A stretch of 32,229 bases of DNA from Pseudomonadota bacterium (GTDB taxonomy: Bacteria; Pseudomonadota; Gammaproteobacteria; Halothiobacillales; Halothiobacillaceae): contig JAJYPA010000037.1 in the NCBI GenBank assembly GCA_021795795.1, positions 1 through 32,229 on the forward strand, given 5' to 3'. Below the pieces are notes generated by a model. That model was not told the origin of the DNA. It was given only the letters and a program-made list of their open reading frames with translations, and made no database searches. Both the position numbers and the translations under genes were made by a program. Below, piece after piece: positions 7,654 through 15,554 of this stretch. Positions within the stretch are counted from its first letter, which is position 1. Every line of letters begins with the position of its first letter.

Positions 7654-9353
7654 GGCGGATCGCTCTTGGAAATCTGTTCTTGTTGTGCCTGAACCGGTGT
7701 TTGTTCATTCGCTGCGGCACGATCAGCGTCCAAAGCTTCCCGTCGTGCCTTGGCGCGCGCCCGTGCGGCTTCGACAGCGGCATCCATACTGGCGGGTGCC
7801 TCGGCGCCGTTCGACGCGGGCTTATACGAACCAAACGCATCCGAAGAATCTGGTGCCGCACTGGCATCATCGGTAGCAGCCGTGGTCTTTGCCGCCAAAG
7901 CCTGACGTTTCTTGTTCAAAGCGGCTTCGCGCTCCGCCTTGATTCGCTCCAGCCGTTCGTTGCGGAATTCGAAACGCTCGCGTGCCTGATTTGCCTTGGA
8001 TTTTTCACGTTCCTGCGCCCAGACTTCGGTTTTAGCAAAGCGATAATAATCGACCAGTGGCAAGTGAGATGGGCAAACCGCGCTGCACACGCCACATTCG
8101 ATGCAGTCGAACAGGTTGTACTCCACCACGCGATCGAACTGCTTGGCGCGGGCGTACCAATACAACTGCTGCGGCAGCAGATCGGCAGGGCAGGCCTCGG
8201 CACAGAGACTGCAACGTATGCAGGGTTGAGGCGCGGGTTCGGCAGGGCGATCCTGCGGGCGCAAGGCCAACAGACAGTTGGTGGCCTTGACCACAGGCAC
8301 CTCATCGCTGTGCAAGGCAAAGCCCATCATCGGGCCGCCCATGATCAGCCGATCGACCCCGGGGCGGTATCCGCCCGCCTCCGCCACCACATCGCTCATC
8401 AGTGTGCCGATGCGCACCTTGAGGTTTTCCGGTCGCGCGATACCCTCCCCCGTGACCGTCACGATCCGGTCGGTCATCGGTTCGCCAAAGGTGACAGCCC
8501 GGTGAATCGCCACCACGGTGGCCACGTTCAAGCAGAGCAAGCCGAACTCGCTGGCCCGACGACCGCGCGGCACTTCGATATTCGTCAACACCTTGATGAG
8601 TTGCTTTTCGCCCCCCGCCGGATAACGGGTGGGGACGGAAAATACCTCGAAACGCGGATCCGAGCGGCTCGCTTCCAGCAGGGCGGCGATGGCCTCTGGC
8701 TTGTTGTCCTCGATGCCGATCAGACAGCGTTCCGCGCCGATCATGTACATGGCGATGGCAGCGCCGCGCAGGATATCTTCCGGTTGCTCACGCATGAGTC
8801 GATCATCGCAGGTGATGTACGGCTCGCACTCCGCACCGTTCAGGATGAGCGTGGGTACCCTGGTCTGGCCGGTCGCCATTTTCGCGGCAGTCGGGAAGAC
8901 CGCACCACCCAGTCCGACGATACCCGCTTCACGCAGTCGCCCGCGCAGTTGTGCGGGCGAGATGTCCTGATAATCGACCCAAGGCGTCATCCGCTCGGCC
9001 CATCGGTCCTCGCCATCGGCTTGCAACAGGATCGACGGCGCGGATATGCCACCCGGATGGGCAATGGGATGAGGGGAAATATCAACAATGGTTCCGGAAG
9101 TGGGCGCGTGGACAGAAGCCGACACGAAGTCCGTCGCCTGGGCCAGCACCTGCCCTTTGCCGACTTGATCCCCCACCTTGACAACGGCCTGCGCCGCCGC
9201 CCCGATGTGCATATGCAAAGGCAGCACATAGCACGATTGCAAGGGCATGGCCTTGATCGGCTGATCACGGGTCAGCGCCTTGTTTTCGGGCGGATGAAGC
9301 CCGCCATGAAAAGCGTGAGGTGCCGGTATGGGCCGGGGGGCAGAATCAGACAT
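7650..9353 (-). CDS. rnfC: Rnf complex subunit RnfC (NADH-binding iron-sulfur protein)
   Basis: RnfC is the peripheral subunit thought to exchange electrons with NAD(H). I place the start at ATG 9353 ([10 protein letters not shown]), which overlaps the rnfB stop by 8 nt. The open frame extends further upstream, but that part is the complement-phase reading of rnfB and matches no family. The 567-residue protein begins with [11 protein letters not shown], then has a [12 protein letters not shown] motif (NADH/FMN fold), [16 protein letters not shown], and two [4Fe-4S] motifs, [12 protein letters not shown] and [12 protein letters not shown]. The C-terminus is a charged Ala/Lys/Glu-rich tail, probably coiled coil, much shorter than the repeat-rich tail in E. 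coli RsxC. Confidence 0.96.
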   Translation of the reverse strand: MSDSAPRPIPAPHAFHGGLHPPENKALTRDQPIKAMPLQSCYVLPLHMHIGAAAQAVVKVGDQVGKGQVLAQATDFVSASVHAPTSGTIVDISPHPIAHPGGISAPSILLQADGEDRWAERMTPWVDYQDISPAQLRGRLREAGIVGLGGAVFPTAAKMATGQTRVPTLILNGAECEPYITCDDRLMREQPEDILRGAAIAMYMIGAERCLIGIEDNKPEAIAALLEASRSDPRFEVFSVPTRYPAGGEKQLIKVLTNIEVPRGRRASEFGLLCLNVATVVAIHRAVTFGEPMTDRIVTVTGEGIARPENLKVRIGTLMSDVVAEAGGYRPGVDRLIMGGPMMGFALHSDEVPVVKATNCLLALRPQDRPAEPAPQPCIRCSLCAEACPADLLPQQLYWYARAKQFDRVVEYNLFDCIECGVCSAVCPSHLPLVDYYRFAKTEVWAQEREKSKANQARERFEFRNERLERIKAEREAALNKKRQALAAKTTAATDDASAAPDSSDAFGSYKPASNGAEAPASMDAAVEAARARAKARREALDADRAAANEQTPVQAQQEQISKSDPP

Positions 9354-9927
9354 GGGCTGGTTCCGCCAGAGTGGCCTGAGGTTTATCGTCCTGAAGCTTA
9401 GGCTCCGGGAAGCGGAAACCGGCCAAACCAGTATCCAGCGGCGCCATGTCGATACAGTCGACCGGGCAAGGCGCCACACACAACTCACAACCCGTACACT
9501 CGGAGGCAATAACCGTATGCATCTGTTTGGCCGCTCCCAGAATCGCATCGACCGGACAGGCCTGAATGCACTTGGTGCAACCGATACAAACCGCCTCGTC
9601 GATCACCGCGAGGAGCGGAACCGTTTTAGCTTCGCCGTTTTTGGCGTTCAGCGGCTTAGGCTCCACGCCCAACAGATCGGCCAGATTTTTAATGGTAGCC
9701 TCGCCACCGGGGGGGCACTGGTTGATATCGGCCTGCCCCGTAGCGATGGCTTCGGCATATGGCTTGCACCCCGTAAATCCGCATTGGCCGCACTGAGTCT
9801 GCGGGAGAATCGCATCGATTTTTTCCGCCAGCGGGTTGCCTTCAACATGGAACCACTGGGCCGCCACGCCCAGCAAAATGCCGAAAGCCAGCACCAAACC
9901 GGCCGCCACAAGGATGGCAGTCAACAT
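9346..9927 (-). CDS. rnfB: Rnf complex subunit RnfB (ferredoxin-like)
   Basis: RnfB takes electrons from or gives them to soluble ferredoxin. The ATG at 9927 forms TGATG with the rnfA stop; a TTG one codon upstream is less likely. The 193-residue protein has an N-terminal membrane helix (about 3-23), a four-cysteine cluster motif CGQCGFTGC plus Cys71 (Cys46, 49, 54, 71), then two ferredoxin-type [4Fe-4S] motifs: [12 protein letters not shown] (Cys114, 117, 120, 124) and [12 protein letters not shown] (Cys144, 147, 150, 154). All ligands are intact. The C-terminal 25 residues are a variable tail that overlaps the rnfC start. Confidence 0.97.
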   Translation of the reverse strand: MLTAILVAAGLVLAFGILLGVAAQWFHVEGNPLAEKIDAILPQTQCGQCGFTGCKPYAEAIATGQADINQCPPGGEATIKNLADLLGVEPKPLNAKNGEAKTVPLLAVIDEAVCIGCTKCIQACPVDAILGAAKQMHTVIASECTGCELCVAPCPVDCIDMAPLDTGLAGFRFPEPKLQDDKPQATLAEPAHV

Positions 9928-10508
9928 CAAACTTTCACCATGCCGGCAAAGCCCATGAACCCCAGCGCCATCAACCCGGCTGTAATCAAGGCAATCGGCA
10001 CGCCCTCGAACGCCAGCGGCACATCGGCCACATTGATGCGCTCACGCAAGGCTGAGAACAAAATCAACACCATAGAAAAACCGACCGAGGCGCCAAACCC
10101 ATACAACGCCGATTCCACAAAATTATGCGCCTGCTGCACGTTCAGCAAGGCCACGCCAAGCACGGCGCAGTTCGTCGTAATCAGCGGCAGATAAATACCC
10201 AGTACGTTATGCAGCAACGGGCTGGTTTTGCGCACCACCATCTCGGTGAAATTCACGACCACCGCGATCACCACGATAAACATGATCGTGCGCAGGTAAG
10301 TGAGCCCCAGCGGTTCAAGAATGAAGGTTTCGGTGAGATAACTGGCAATTGCCGAGAGCGTCAGCACGAACGTGGTCGCCAGCGACATACCAATGGCGGT
10401 TTCGATTTTTTTGGACACGCCAAAGAACGGACACAAGCCGAGAAACTTGACCAGTACGAAGTTATTTACCAGTACAGTACTGATTAAAATCAAAACATAT
10501 TCTGTCAA
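9927..10508 (-). CDS. rnfA: Rnf complex subunit RnfA (integral membrane)
   Basis: RnfA is the membrane partner of RnfE and the first gene of the operon. Its 193 residues form about six helices with the family motifs [20 protein letters not shown] near the N-terminus and [17 protein letters not shown] in the middle. The start is TTG at 10508, supported by the strong ribosome binding site GGAGG six bases upstream and by the invariant N-terminus ([10 protein letters not shown]). Intergenic sequence with AT-rich stretches lies upstream, the likely operon promoter region. The operon order A-B-C-D-G-E is the standard gammaproteobacterial order, with every junction overlapping or nearly so. Confidence 0.96.
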   Translation of the reverse strand: MTEYVLILISTVLVNNFVLVKFLGLCPFFGVSKKIETAIGMSLATTFVLTLSAIASYLTETFILEPLGLTYLRTIMFIVVIAVVVNFTEMVVRKTSPLLHNVLGIYLPLITTNCAVLGVALLNVQQAHNFVESALYGFGASVGFSMVLILFSALRERINVADVPLAFEGVPIALITAGLMALGFMGFAGMVKV

Positions 10509-10651
10509 GACAGACCTCCGAGCCGATGAGCTCCGGCGAAAACGCCAAAATACAGATAGCCAGTATAAATAGTAAATTATAAATAACTTATCGTTAATCT
10601 ACGAAAAAACTTATAAAACATCAGGGCATCCTGTTTTCCTGCCCATAGGCC
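10509..10651 (-). promoter_or_regulatory. AT-rich region upstream of the rnf operon
   Basis: A very AT-rich stretch at about 10557-10620 precedes rnfA. On the minus strand it contains TATACT and TATAAT-like hexamers that could serve as a -10, but I cannot find a matching -35 at normal spacing. The rnf promoter is therefore likely here by position, not proven by sequence. Confidence 0.4.
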
Positions 10652-10771
10652 AAGGCAGATGCTGCACTCAAATCGATCGCGCAAACGATTGAAATTGTGT
10701 GAGTTCGCCATGGGTTTCCCTCAACGAACGTTCTCGAAAAATCTCAGGGATAGGGCTTTTCGTGGTTCCCA
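10652..10771 (+). repeat. Dispersed repeat, copy 1 of 3, with a 56-codon open frame
   Basis: This intergenic sequence between dnaQ and rnfA is related to 13974-14093 (same strand) and 29236-29335 (opposite strand). Shared blocks include GCAAACGATTGAAATTGTGT at 10681-10700 and CAACGAACGTTCTCGAAAAA at 10722-10741. A hairpin pairs CGAAAA (10735-10740) with TTTTCG (10757-10762), followed by GGTTCCCAT. An open frame runs from ATG 10659 to TAA 10829 (56 residues, with the segment CEFAMGFPQRTFSKNLR). It overlaps the end of dnaQ by 4 bp and has no clear ribosome binding site. Copy 3 keeps a similar peptide, copy 2 has stops. It may be a decayed mobile or coding sequence, or a structured RNA/terminator element. 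Confidence 0.65.
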
Positions 10772-10825
10772 TCAGTCTTTTGGACTGGCAAATCCCAAAC
10801 TGACGCCGAAGCTTGCAAACAGAAG

Positions 10826-11545
10826 CTAAGAGACAGTTGGCCAGGGCGCAGGTTCACCGTCTTTGCCCAATTTCAGCAACCACCCCTGATGTGCCGCTCG
10901 CTCTTCGTCACTAGCGGCAATGACGCGTAATCTCATCCGGTTGGTGGGCAAGCGGATGATTTCCCCCCGTTGTTCTTGATTGTCACCCTCACCATGGTCG
11001 GCTTCTAAACCGAGGGTTTTCTGCCCGCCCGTTAGCGCCAGATATACATCGGCCAGAATTTCAGAATCCAGCAACGCGCCATGCAGCTTACGCGCACTGT
11101 TATCAATGTTGTACCGACGGCACAAGGCATCGAGGCTATTGCGTTGGCCGGGATGTTTTTTGCGCGCAATGGCCAATGAATCGGTCACGGAACTTGCGAC
11201 ATCAGCCAATCGACCGCCATTCGCCAGCCGGGCAAGCTCCGCATCGATAAACCCCACATCAAATTCGGCATTATGAATAATCAGCTCCGCGCCCTCGATA
11301 AACGCCAGAAATTCATCCACCACATCGGCGAATTTCGGCTTATCCGCTAAAAACGCATCGCTCAAACCATGTACATTAAACGCGCCCTCATCCACCGGCC
11401 GCTCGGGGTTGAGGTAACAATGAAATGTTCTACTCGTCACACGACGCTCGATCATCTCCACCGCACCAATCTCCACCAACCGATGCCCATCGGCAGCGGG
11501 CATCCCCGTGGTTTCAGTATCCAGTACGATTTGGCGTTCTGTCAT
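10826..11545 (-). CDS. dnaQ: DNA polymerase III epsilon subunit (3'-5' proofreading exonuclease)
   Basis: The epsilon subunit removes misincorporated bases during replication. At 239 residues it has normal length. The DEDDh catalytic motifs are all present: Exo I VLDTETTG with Asp9 and Glu11, Exo II HNAEFDVGF with Asp96, and Exo III HGALLDSE with His155 and Asp160. The C-terminal tail after residue 185 should contain the part that contacts the alpha subunit. In many gammaproteobacteria dnaQ lies directly beside rnhA. Here rnhA is 2.6 kb away, with foreign-looking genes between them. Confidence 0.96.
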   Translation of the reverse strand: MTERQIVLDTETTGMPAADGHRLVEIGAVEMIERRVTSRTFHCYLNPERPVDEGAFNVHGLSDAFLADKPKFADVVDEFLAFIEGAELIIHNAEFDVGFIDAELARLANGGRLADVASSVTDSLAIARKKHPGQRNSLDALCRRYNIDNSARKLHGALLDSEILADVYLALTGGQKTLGLEADHGEGDNQEQRGEIIRLPTNRMRLRVIAASDEERAAHQGWLLKLGKDGEPAPWPTVS

Positions 11546-11987
11546 GATCGGTTTCCTGTCAGTGGGCTTGGCGAATTATCGAGCAAGTGTACTCTGGTCA
11601 AGGGCGCCTTGAAAAACCATGGTGGGCGGACGCAAGCGCTACATGAGCAGGTTTTCGATGCCCCCAAAAGAATGATAATACTATCGACTTGACCTGATTC
11701 TGATAGGACGCAAACGAATACCGGCACAGGCCTGATGGACCCATTTTGGCAGCTGTAGATAAATTCGTTGACAATTAATCTGTGAAATTTTAGGTTCCCC
11801 TAAACACGAACGAAAGAGAAGAACCTGATGAAAAACGGAAAGTTACACAAAGCCTCATCATTTTGGTCAGCACAGCCTGCCAGCTATCGTGTTGACTAAA
11901 TCACGTTGAGCGTCAATCACGATCCGGATGCAGTGATTGACAGAACACTTGCCATAAAGCATCCATTCACCCAAAGGAGAATCGGTC
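11546..11987 (+). other. Long intergenic leader of the cupin gene
   Basis: No convincing gene. Visible elements are a TTGACA box with an operator-like inverted repeat (11768-11804), a 23-codon open frame at 11828-11899 preceded by the purine-rich AGAGAAGAA, and a perfect 9-bp stem GTCAATCAC / GTGATTGAC at 11912-11920 and 11933-11941. The last lies 46 bp before the cupin start. The 23-codon frame could be a leader peptide, but nothing in its sequence supports that. Confidence 0.5.
11768..11804 (+). promoter_or_regulatory. Candidate promoter with overlapping inverted repeat
   Basis: A perfect -35 hexamer TTGACA (11768-11773) is followed at 17 bp by the weak -10 candidate TAGGTT (11791-11796). 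The -10 overlaps a perfect inverted repeat TTTAGG-TTCC-CCTAAA at 11789-11804, which looks like an operator. The arrangement points to a regulated promoter reading toward the cupin gene. The poor -10 would fit a need for an activator. Confidence 0.45.
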
Positions 11988-12374
11988 ATGCGAGTAGCGA
12001 AGAAAGATGTGGACGTCAGGATGGAAATCCCTGGCGCGGTGATCCGTCAGCGAACGGATTTCGGCGATGCAACTGGACTGGGAAAAATCAGCTGCGAATA
12101 TTTCACCCTCTCGGCAGGTGTTGACACGAGCCCGTTATTCCAAGGGCTGGAAGGCAATTTGTGCCAATGCCCTCACTGGGGCTTCGTCCTGCGCGGCCAA
12201 CTCACCGCAACTGACGCGGAGGGCACACAAGAGACTGTCAAAGCGAATGATCTCTTCTACTGGCCACCTGGGCACAACGTAAAGGTCGACGAAGACGCGG
12301 AAATCATCATGTTCAGCCCTCAGCGCGAGCACAGCCACGTCATTGACCACATGATAATGAAGGTCAAAGGTTAA
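11988..12374 (+). CDS. Cupin-domain protein, 128 residues
   Basis: A small protein with a single predicted cupin (beta-barrel) domain, start supported by AAAGGAG 8 nt before the ATG. The centre reads CPHWGFVLRGQLTATDAEG, then an acidic strand and NDLFYWPPGHNVKVDEDAEI, which matches the usual spacing of cupin motif 1 (His, Gly-rich turn) and motif 2 (Pro-Gly-His). His169-type extra residues of enzymes with a full 3-His/1-Glu metal site are not all evident, so metal binding is uncertain. No signal peptide. It starts the accessory block and reads toward the membrane protein at 12470; substrate unknown. Confidence 0.75.
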   Translation: MRVAKKDVDVRMEIPGAVIRQRTDFGDATGLGKISCEYFTLSAGVDTSPLFQGLEGNLCQCPHWGFVLRGQLTATDAEGTQETVKANDLFYWPPGHNVKVDEDAEIIMFSPQREHSHVIDHMIMKVKG

Positions 12375-12469
12375 TGTCGGTATGGTCTGCATTGCGCCTA
12401 GTTAATGATATAAACCGAGATAAACCATGGTCTGCCCCCCTGTTCCATTAACGGTAGGTTGCTTCCTTC

Positions 12470-13093
12470 ATGATCCAGCCCTTTGTTGCCTCGTTTACGG
12501 GCACGTCAGTCGAGTTTTTTGAGACGGTGGCGATTGCTTACGCCATTGTCAGAGCCGGTTATCCCCGAGAAGCACTATCAGCCTTGGTGCTGGGCCATGT
12601 ACTTGTGTTTGTCTTGGCTGTGTTTCTGTTTCCACTCCACGAGTTCTTCCCAATCTTCTGGTTGCGCCTCGTGGCTGCCGTACTGCTTACGTCAATGGGG
12701 CTGCACTGGTCGATTAAGTCGTTAAGACGCATACGAGCGCACCAGCGGCCTCGCTGGGCAGAAGATCCTCTCGGAAAGGTACAGATCACCCCAACTTCAT
12801 CAACGACGGAGGCTTTTTCACTTTTTGTATTTTTTGTCATGGGAAAAAGTGCAGTCGTTGAGGCTGGTGAGATACTGTTAGTCGTTTTCCCCATCGGGGC
12901 CGCAACCTCAGCATGGACTCAGGTTCTTTGGGGTGTGGCCGCAGGCATGGCCGCTGTGTCGGCAATTACATTGGCGCTTCATGGTAAATTGAAGAAAGTT
13001 CCAGAGGTCAAGTTAAAACTCGTCATTGGGATCTTTCTCACTGTTCTAGGCATATCGTGGCTGTTGGAGCTTTACCGTGACCACACAACCTAA
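12470..13093 (+). CDS. COG4280-like integral membrane protein
   Basis: A 207-residue membrane protein with about six hydrophobic helices arranged as two related halves. Each half starts with an acidic motif inside a helix: SFTGTSVEFFETVAIAYAIV near residue 8-27 and MGKSAVVEAGEILLVVFPIG near 124-143. This two-repeat pattern with buried glutamates matches the COG4280 membrane family and resembles cation transporters of the GDT1 type, but lacks their ExGD(K/R)(T/S) motif. The transport role is inferred. There is no strong ribosome binding site before the ATG. The stop codon TAA (13091-13093) lies within an attC-like ACCTAAC. Confidence 0.65.
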   Translation: MIQPFVASFTGTSVEFFETVAIAYAIVRAGYPREALSALVLGHVLVFVLAVFLFPLHEFFPIFWLRLVAAVLLTSMGLHWSIKSLRRIRAHQRPRWAEDPLGKVQITPTSSTTEAFSLFVFFVMGKSAVVEAGEILLVVFPIGAATSAWTQVLWGVAAGMAAVSAITLALHGKLKKVPEVKLKLVIGIFLTVLGISWLLELYRDHTT

Positions 13094-13318
13094 CCAGGCG
13101 CTCCAGCCCGACGTATTTGCCTTCGCTACGGCTAATCTTCGTCCAAGCTTGGTCGTTGAGACCCTCGCCCCCTGGGCAAGAAAATTCATGACCATGAGCA
13201 AAAACCGACTTCCCGAAGCGCTCTGTAATCAACTATCGTCATGCTGGGAAGAGTCAGGGCACCCCTTGAAAGCGACTAATTCTCCCCTTCAAGAGGTTTT
13301 TCTACAGCGTCGTTAGGC
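13088..13318 (+). repeat. attC-like (integron cassette) boundary sequences, uncertain
   Basis: ACCTAAC at 13088-13094 fits the R'' core (RYYYAAC) and is followed by CAGGCGCTCCAG. GTTAGGC at 13312-13318 fits the R' core (GTTRRRY) and is preceded by CTACAGCGTC, which pairs imperfectly with the first block. The stop of the upstream gene lies in the left core, as in many cassettes. The 231-bp distance is too long for a usual attC (about 57-141 bp), so this may be a degenerate site or two half-sites around a tiny cassette. An open frame across it (NQALQPD near its start) is better explained as translation of the attC-like sequence than as a gene. Confidence 0.35.
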
Positions 13319-13366
13319 TTGAATAGACGCACGCGATATCGTACGCTTGCCGGAGGGGGTAGTACC

Positions 13367-13609
13367 ATGACTATTTTCAATGCCACTGAAGCACGCGCGA
13401 AGCTCTACAGCTTGATCGATGAAACCGCAAAAACACACCAGCCTATTGTTATTACTGGAAAAAGAGGAAATGCTGTTCTCATCTCCGAAGAAGATTGGAG
13501 AGCCATTTCTGAAACTCTGCACTTGTTATCAGTACCGGGAATGGGTAAATCAATTAAGGAGGGTATGAGAACGCCCCTTTCTGAATGCTCCGAGGAACTT
13601 GATTGGTGA
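13367..13609 (+). CDS. Antitoxin of the Phd/YefM family
   Basis: An 80-residue antitoxin. The ATG at 13367 is preceded by GGAGGGGG with seven bases spacing; the open frame begins further upstream, but nothing there fits the family. Residues 1-55 (MTIFNATEARAKLYSLIDET, then HQPIVITGKRGNAVLISEED) form the Phd/YefM DNA-binding fold, which represses its own promoter. The C-terminal part, about 56-80, ending SECSEELDW, should wrap the toxin. The stop overlaps the toxin start (GTGA), the normal coupled arrangement. The module begins about 50 bp after the attC-like core. Confidence 0.9.
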   Translation: MTIFNATEARAKLYSLIDETAKTHQPIVITGKRGNAVLISEEDWRAISETLHLLSVPGMGKSIKEGMRTPLSECSEELDW

Positions 13610-13869
13610 TTTGGCAACCTGTCTACACCAAACAGGCGCAGAAGGATGCAAAAAAGCTTGCTTCATCAGGCCTCAAAGAAAAAACGCAAAAGCTACTTGG
13701 GGTTATCAAACAGAATCCATACCAAAATTCACCTCCTTACGAAAAATTGGTTGGGGATTTTTCGGGAGCTTGTTCGAGGCGAATCAACATTCAGCATCGA
13801 ATCGTTTATCAGGTCTTGTAAGCCGATCAAGTCGTTAAAGTACTGCGGCTCTGGACGCACTATGAATGA
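13606..13869 (+). pseudogene. YoeB/Txe-type toxin with premature stop before the catalytic end
   Basis: An mRNA-cleaving RelE-superfamily toxin (YoeB/Txe type), start GTG at 13606 with GAGGAA upstream. The frame gives 71 residues (TKQAQKDAKKLASSGL, PYEKLVGDFSGACSRRINIQ, HRIVYQVL) and then a TAA at 13819-13821. In the same frame after that stop the family's C-terminus continues for 15 residues, ADQVVKVLRLWTHYE, to a TGA at 13867-13869. The lost part includes the His-Tyr pair (WTHYE) that corresponds to the catalytic end of YoeB. The TAA is one base away from a Tyr codon. I infer an inactivated toxin, unless there is readthrough or a sequencing error. The antitoxin looks intact. Confidence 0.85.
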
Positions 13870-13973
13870 AAAATAGGGTGCTATGAAAACCTTTCGAGGC
13901 GCCCGTGCGCCTCAGGGAAGTGGCGCCGCACATCCTGTGTACATGCCCTTTGGCTGTTCCCGACCGAAGCCCG
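13870..13973. other. Intergenic sequence with hairpin after the toxin
   Basis: A stem GAGGCGC-CCGT-GCGCCTC occurs around 13899-13916. The block around CATCCTGT...ATGCCC (about 13931-13950) resembles the sequence upstream of repeat copy 1, so the repeat family may extend into this stretch. No gene is visible. Confidence 0.4.
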
Positions 13974-14093
13974 CTAAGGCGGATGCGACTCTGATATAAA
14001 TCGCGCAAACAATTGAAATAGCATGATTTACTCTCGGGCTTCCCGCGATGAACGTCCTCTAAAACCCTAGGAATGGGGTTTTAGAGGTTCCCA
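13974..14093 (+). repeat. Dispersed repeat, copy 2 of 3, with perfect 12-bp hairpin
   Basis: Related to 10652-10771: shared blocks AAATCGCGCAAACAATTGAAA, GATGAACGTCCTC and GGTTCCCAT. It ends in the best hairpin of the family: CCTCTAAAACCC at 14056-14067 pairs perfectly with GGGTTTTAGAGG at 14076-14087 around an 8-base loop. Where copy 1 has CGAAAA/TTTTCG, this copy has CTAAAA/TTTTAG, so both sides of the stem changed together. The reading frame open in copy 1 is interrupted by stops here. It sits between the toxin (plus) and rnhA (minus), where it could serve as a bidirectional terminator. Confidence 0.65.
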
Positions 14094-14159
14094 TAATTAG
14101 ACCCAGCCGACACACAAGTCCGCGCCGCTTTGTTGACTGTCTCCCGCTGCCCTGTGAAA

Positions 14160-14651
14160 TTAACCCTTCGGTGTGCCCTGGTTGGCGAGTTGGTCGGCGC
14201 GTTCGTTTTCCGGGTGTCCCGCGTGGCCTTTGATCCAGTGCCAGTGCATGTCGTGCCGTTGGGCGGCTTCATCGAGTCGTGCCCAGAGATCGGCATTTTT
14301 TACCGGCTGGCCGTCCGCGCGATGCCAGTTCTTTTTGCGCCAGTTGGGCAGCCATTCGAGCATGCCCTGGCGCACGTATTGTGAGTCGGTGGTCAAGTGA
14401 ACGGTGCAGGGGCGCTTGAGTGCCTCGAGCGCGCTGATGGCGGCCAGCAATTCCATCCGGTTATTGGTGGTATGCGCTTCGCCCCCGCAGAGTTCACGCT
14501 CCGTTGTGCCATATCGCATCAGGGCACCCCAGCCACCGGGCCCCGGATTACCCTTGCAAGCGCCATCGGTCCAGATATGAACGATCTGTGCAGCAGCCTG
14601 TGAATCAGCATCTTGCAGGGCATCCTGTGCCATTATTAATTGTTTGGTCAT
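14160..14651 (-). CDS. rnhA: Ribonuclease HI
   Basis: RNase HI cuts the RNA strand of RNA-DNA hybrids (R-loops, primers). All catalytic residues are present: Asp29 in [11 protein letters not shown], Glu67 in NNRMELLAA, Asp89 in TTDSQYV, His143 in KGHAGHP and Asp153 in ENERADQLA. These are exactly 19 positions later than in E. coli RNase HI (Asp10, Glu48, Asp70, His124, Asp134), so the protein has a 19-residue N-terminal extension. A second ATG seven codons downstream would shorten it, but neither start has a strong ribosome binding site. It begins two bases after the stop of the methyltransferase gene, suggesting coupling. Confidence 0.96.
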   Translation of the reverse strand: MTKQLIMAQDALQDADSQAAAQIVHIWTDGACKGNPGPGGWGALMRYGTTERELCGGEAHTTNNRMELLAAISALEALKRPCTVHLTTDSQYVRQGMLEWLPNWRKKNWHRADGQPVKNADLWARLDEAAQRHDMHWHWIKGHAGHPENERADQLANQGTPKG

Positions 14652-14652
14652 A

Positions 14653-15486
14653 CTATTTCTTGAACAGGTTGATGGTTCGCCCGCTGAGCTGTTGTCTGGA
14701 TGGGTGCGTCGTTTGGCAGGTTGTCTGATTGGCTACGGTTGCGCGGGTTTTGTTCGGTATCATTCGCGGCAGGCGAAACGCGGGCCGGATGGCTGTCGGG
14801 GTGCTCACGCGGCGCACGGCGTCGATCACGTAAAAACCCTGCATGAACCATAACCATTTGCCGCTCAAGGCGCGACAGCGGGTCATTTTGTCATAAAACC
14901 GTGGCCGGGTAGTAGGGCACACGCCGCCTAAGTGCTCCACGCTCTGTACGTCGTAACCCAGCAGGCGCAACCAGTCGACCACGCGCCAGGCCGCGCGATG
15001 CTGCCCGGCAAGATAACCCGTTCGCATCATTTTTTCCCTGCCGAGCCAGGATTTTTGCCAATGCCAGAAACTCACGGGGTTCACCCCGACAATCATCACC
15101 CGTCCTTCCGGTCGGATGATCCGATCCAGTTCGCGCATGATCTCATGCGGCTCGCGGGTGCTTTCCAGCACGTGCAGTGCAATCACCAGATCAGCCGACT
15201 CGGTTTCAATCGGCAGATAATCAAAATCGGCCTGCACGGCCATCAAGGGCGTTTCGGTCAATTCCTCACGCGTCGCAGCCACTTGCGTGCGCGCCCGAAT
15301 ACGCAGGCGCGGCTCACAAGGCAGCACGGCACCCACCATCACGGCGTGGTAACCGAAGGCGTCGTCGGCCAATCGACCAAGACATGCAGCCAGGTCTTCT
15401 GCCAGCCGGGCGCCCATCGGGGTGTTGTACCAACGGGAAATCAGTTCGGTGGGGTGACAAGCGTGCACAAGGTCGTCGTTACGCAT
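14653..15486 (-). CDS. SAM-dependent methyltransferase (YafS-like)
   Basis: A class I methyltransferase of 277 residues; the start at ATG 15486 has AGAGGA six bases upstream. The N-terminal part [20 protein letters not shown] is typical of the YafS-like group that neighbours rnhA and dnaQ in gammaproteobacteria. The SAM-binding region is recognisable by [20 protein letters not shown] followed by [17 protein letters not shown] and [15 protein letters not shown] (Methyltransf_11 pattern). The glycine-rich motif I is weak ([15 protein letters not shown]). The C-terminal about 40 residues are Thr/Arg-rich and look disordered. The substrate is unknown. Confidence 0.85.
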   Translation of the reverse strand: MRNDDLVHACHPTELISRWYNTPMGARLAEDLAACLGRLADDAFGYHAVMVGAVLPCEPRLRIRARTQVAATREELTETPLMAVQADFDYLPIETESADLVIALHVLESTREPHEIMRELDRIIRPEGRVMIVGVNPVSFWHWQKSWLGREKMMRTGYLAGQHRAAWRVVDWLRLLGYDVQSVEHLGGVCPTTRPRFYDKMTRCRALSGKWLWFMQGFYVIDAVRRVSTPTAIRPAFRLPRMIPNKTRATVANQTTCQTTHPSRQQLSGRTINLFKK

Positions 15487-15554
15487 TGCCCGTCCTCTCA
15501 ATAGTGATCACGTTCAACACAAATCCTCGGGGGCCAAGGCCGGTCGAAAACCGG

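Noticed and set aside
7614..9401. A 595-codon open frame on the plus strand
   Set aside because: It is the exact antisense of rnfC, has no motifs and no ribosome binding site; long antisense frames are common in GC-rich coding DNA.
9328..10194. A 288-codon plus-strand open frame
   Set aside because: Antisense to rnfB and rnfA, which have all family motifs.
11828..11899. A 23-codon frame as a leader peptide for the cupin gene
   Set aside because: No stretch of regulatory codons and no attenuator-like alternative hairpins are visible, so it is kept only as a remark.
13077..13316. A 79-codon frame (with NQALQPD near its start) after the COG4280 gene
   Set aside because: It starts inside the previous gene at a GTG without a binding site, and the peptide start is what translation of attC-like DNA looks like.
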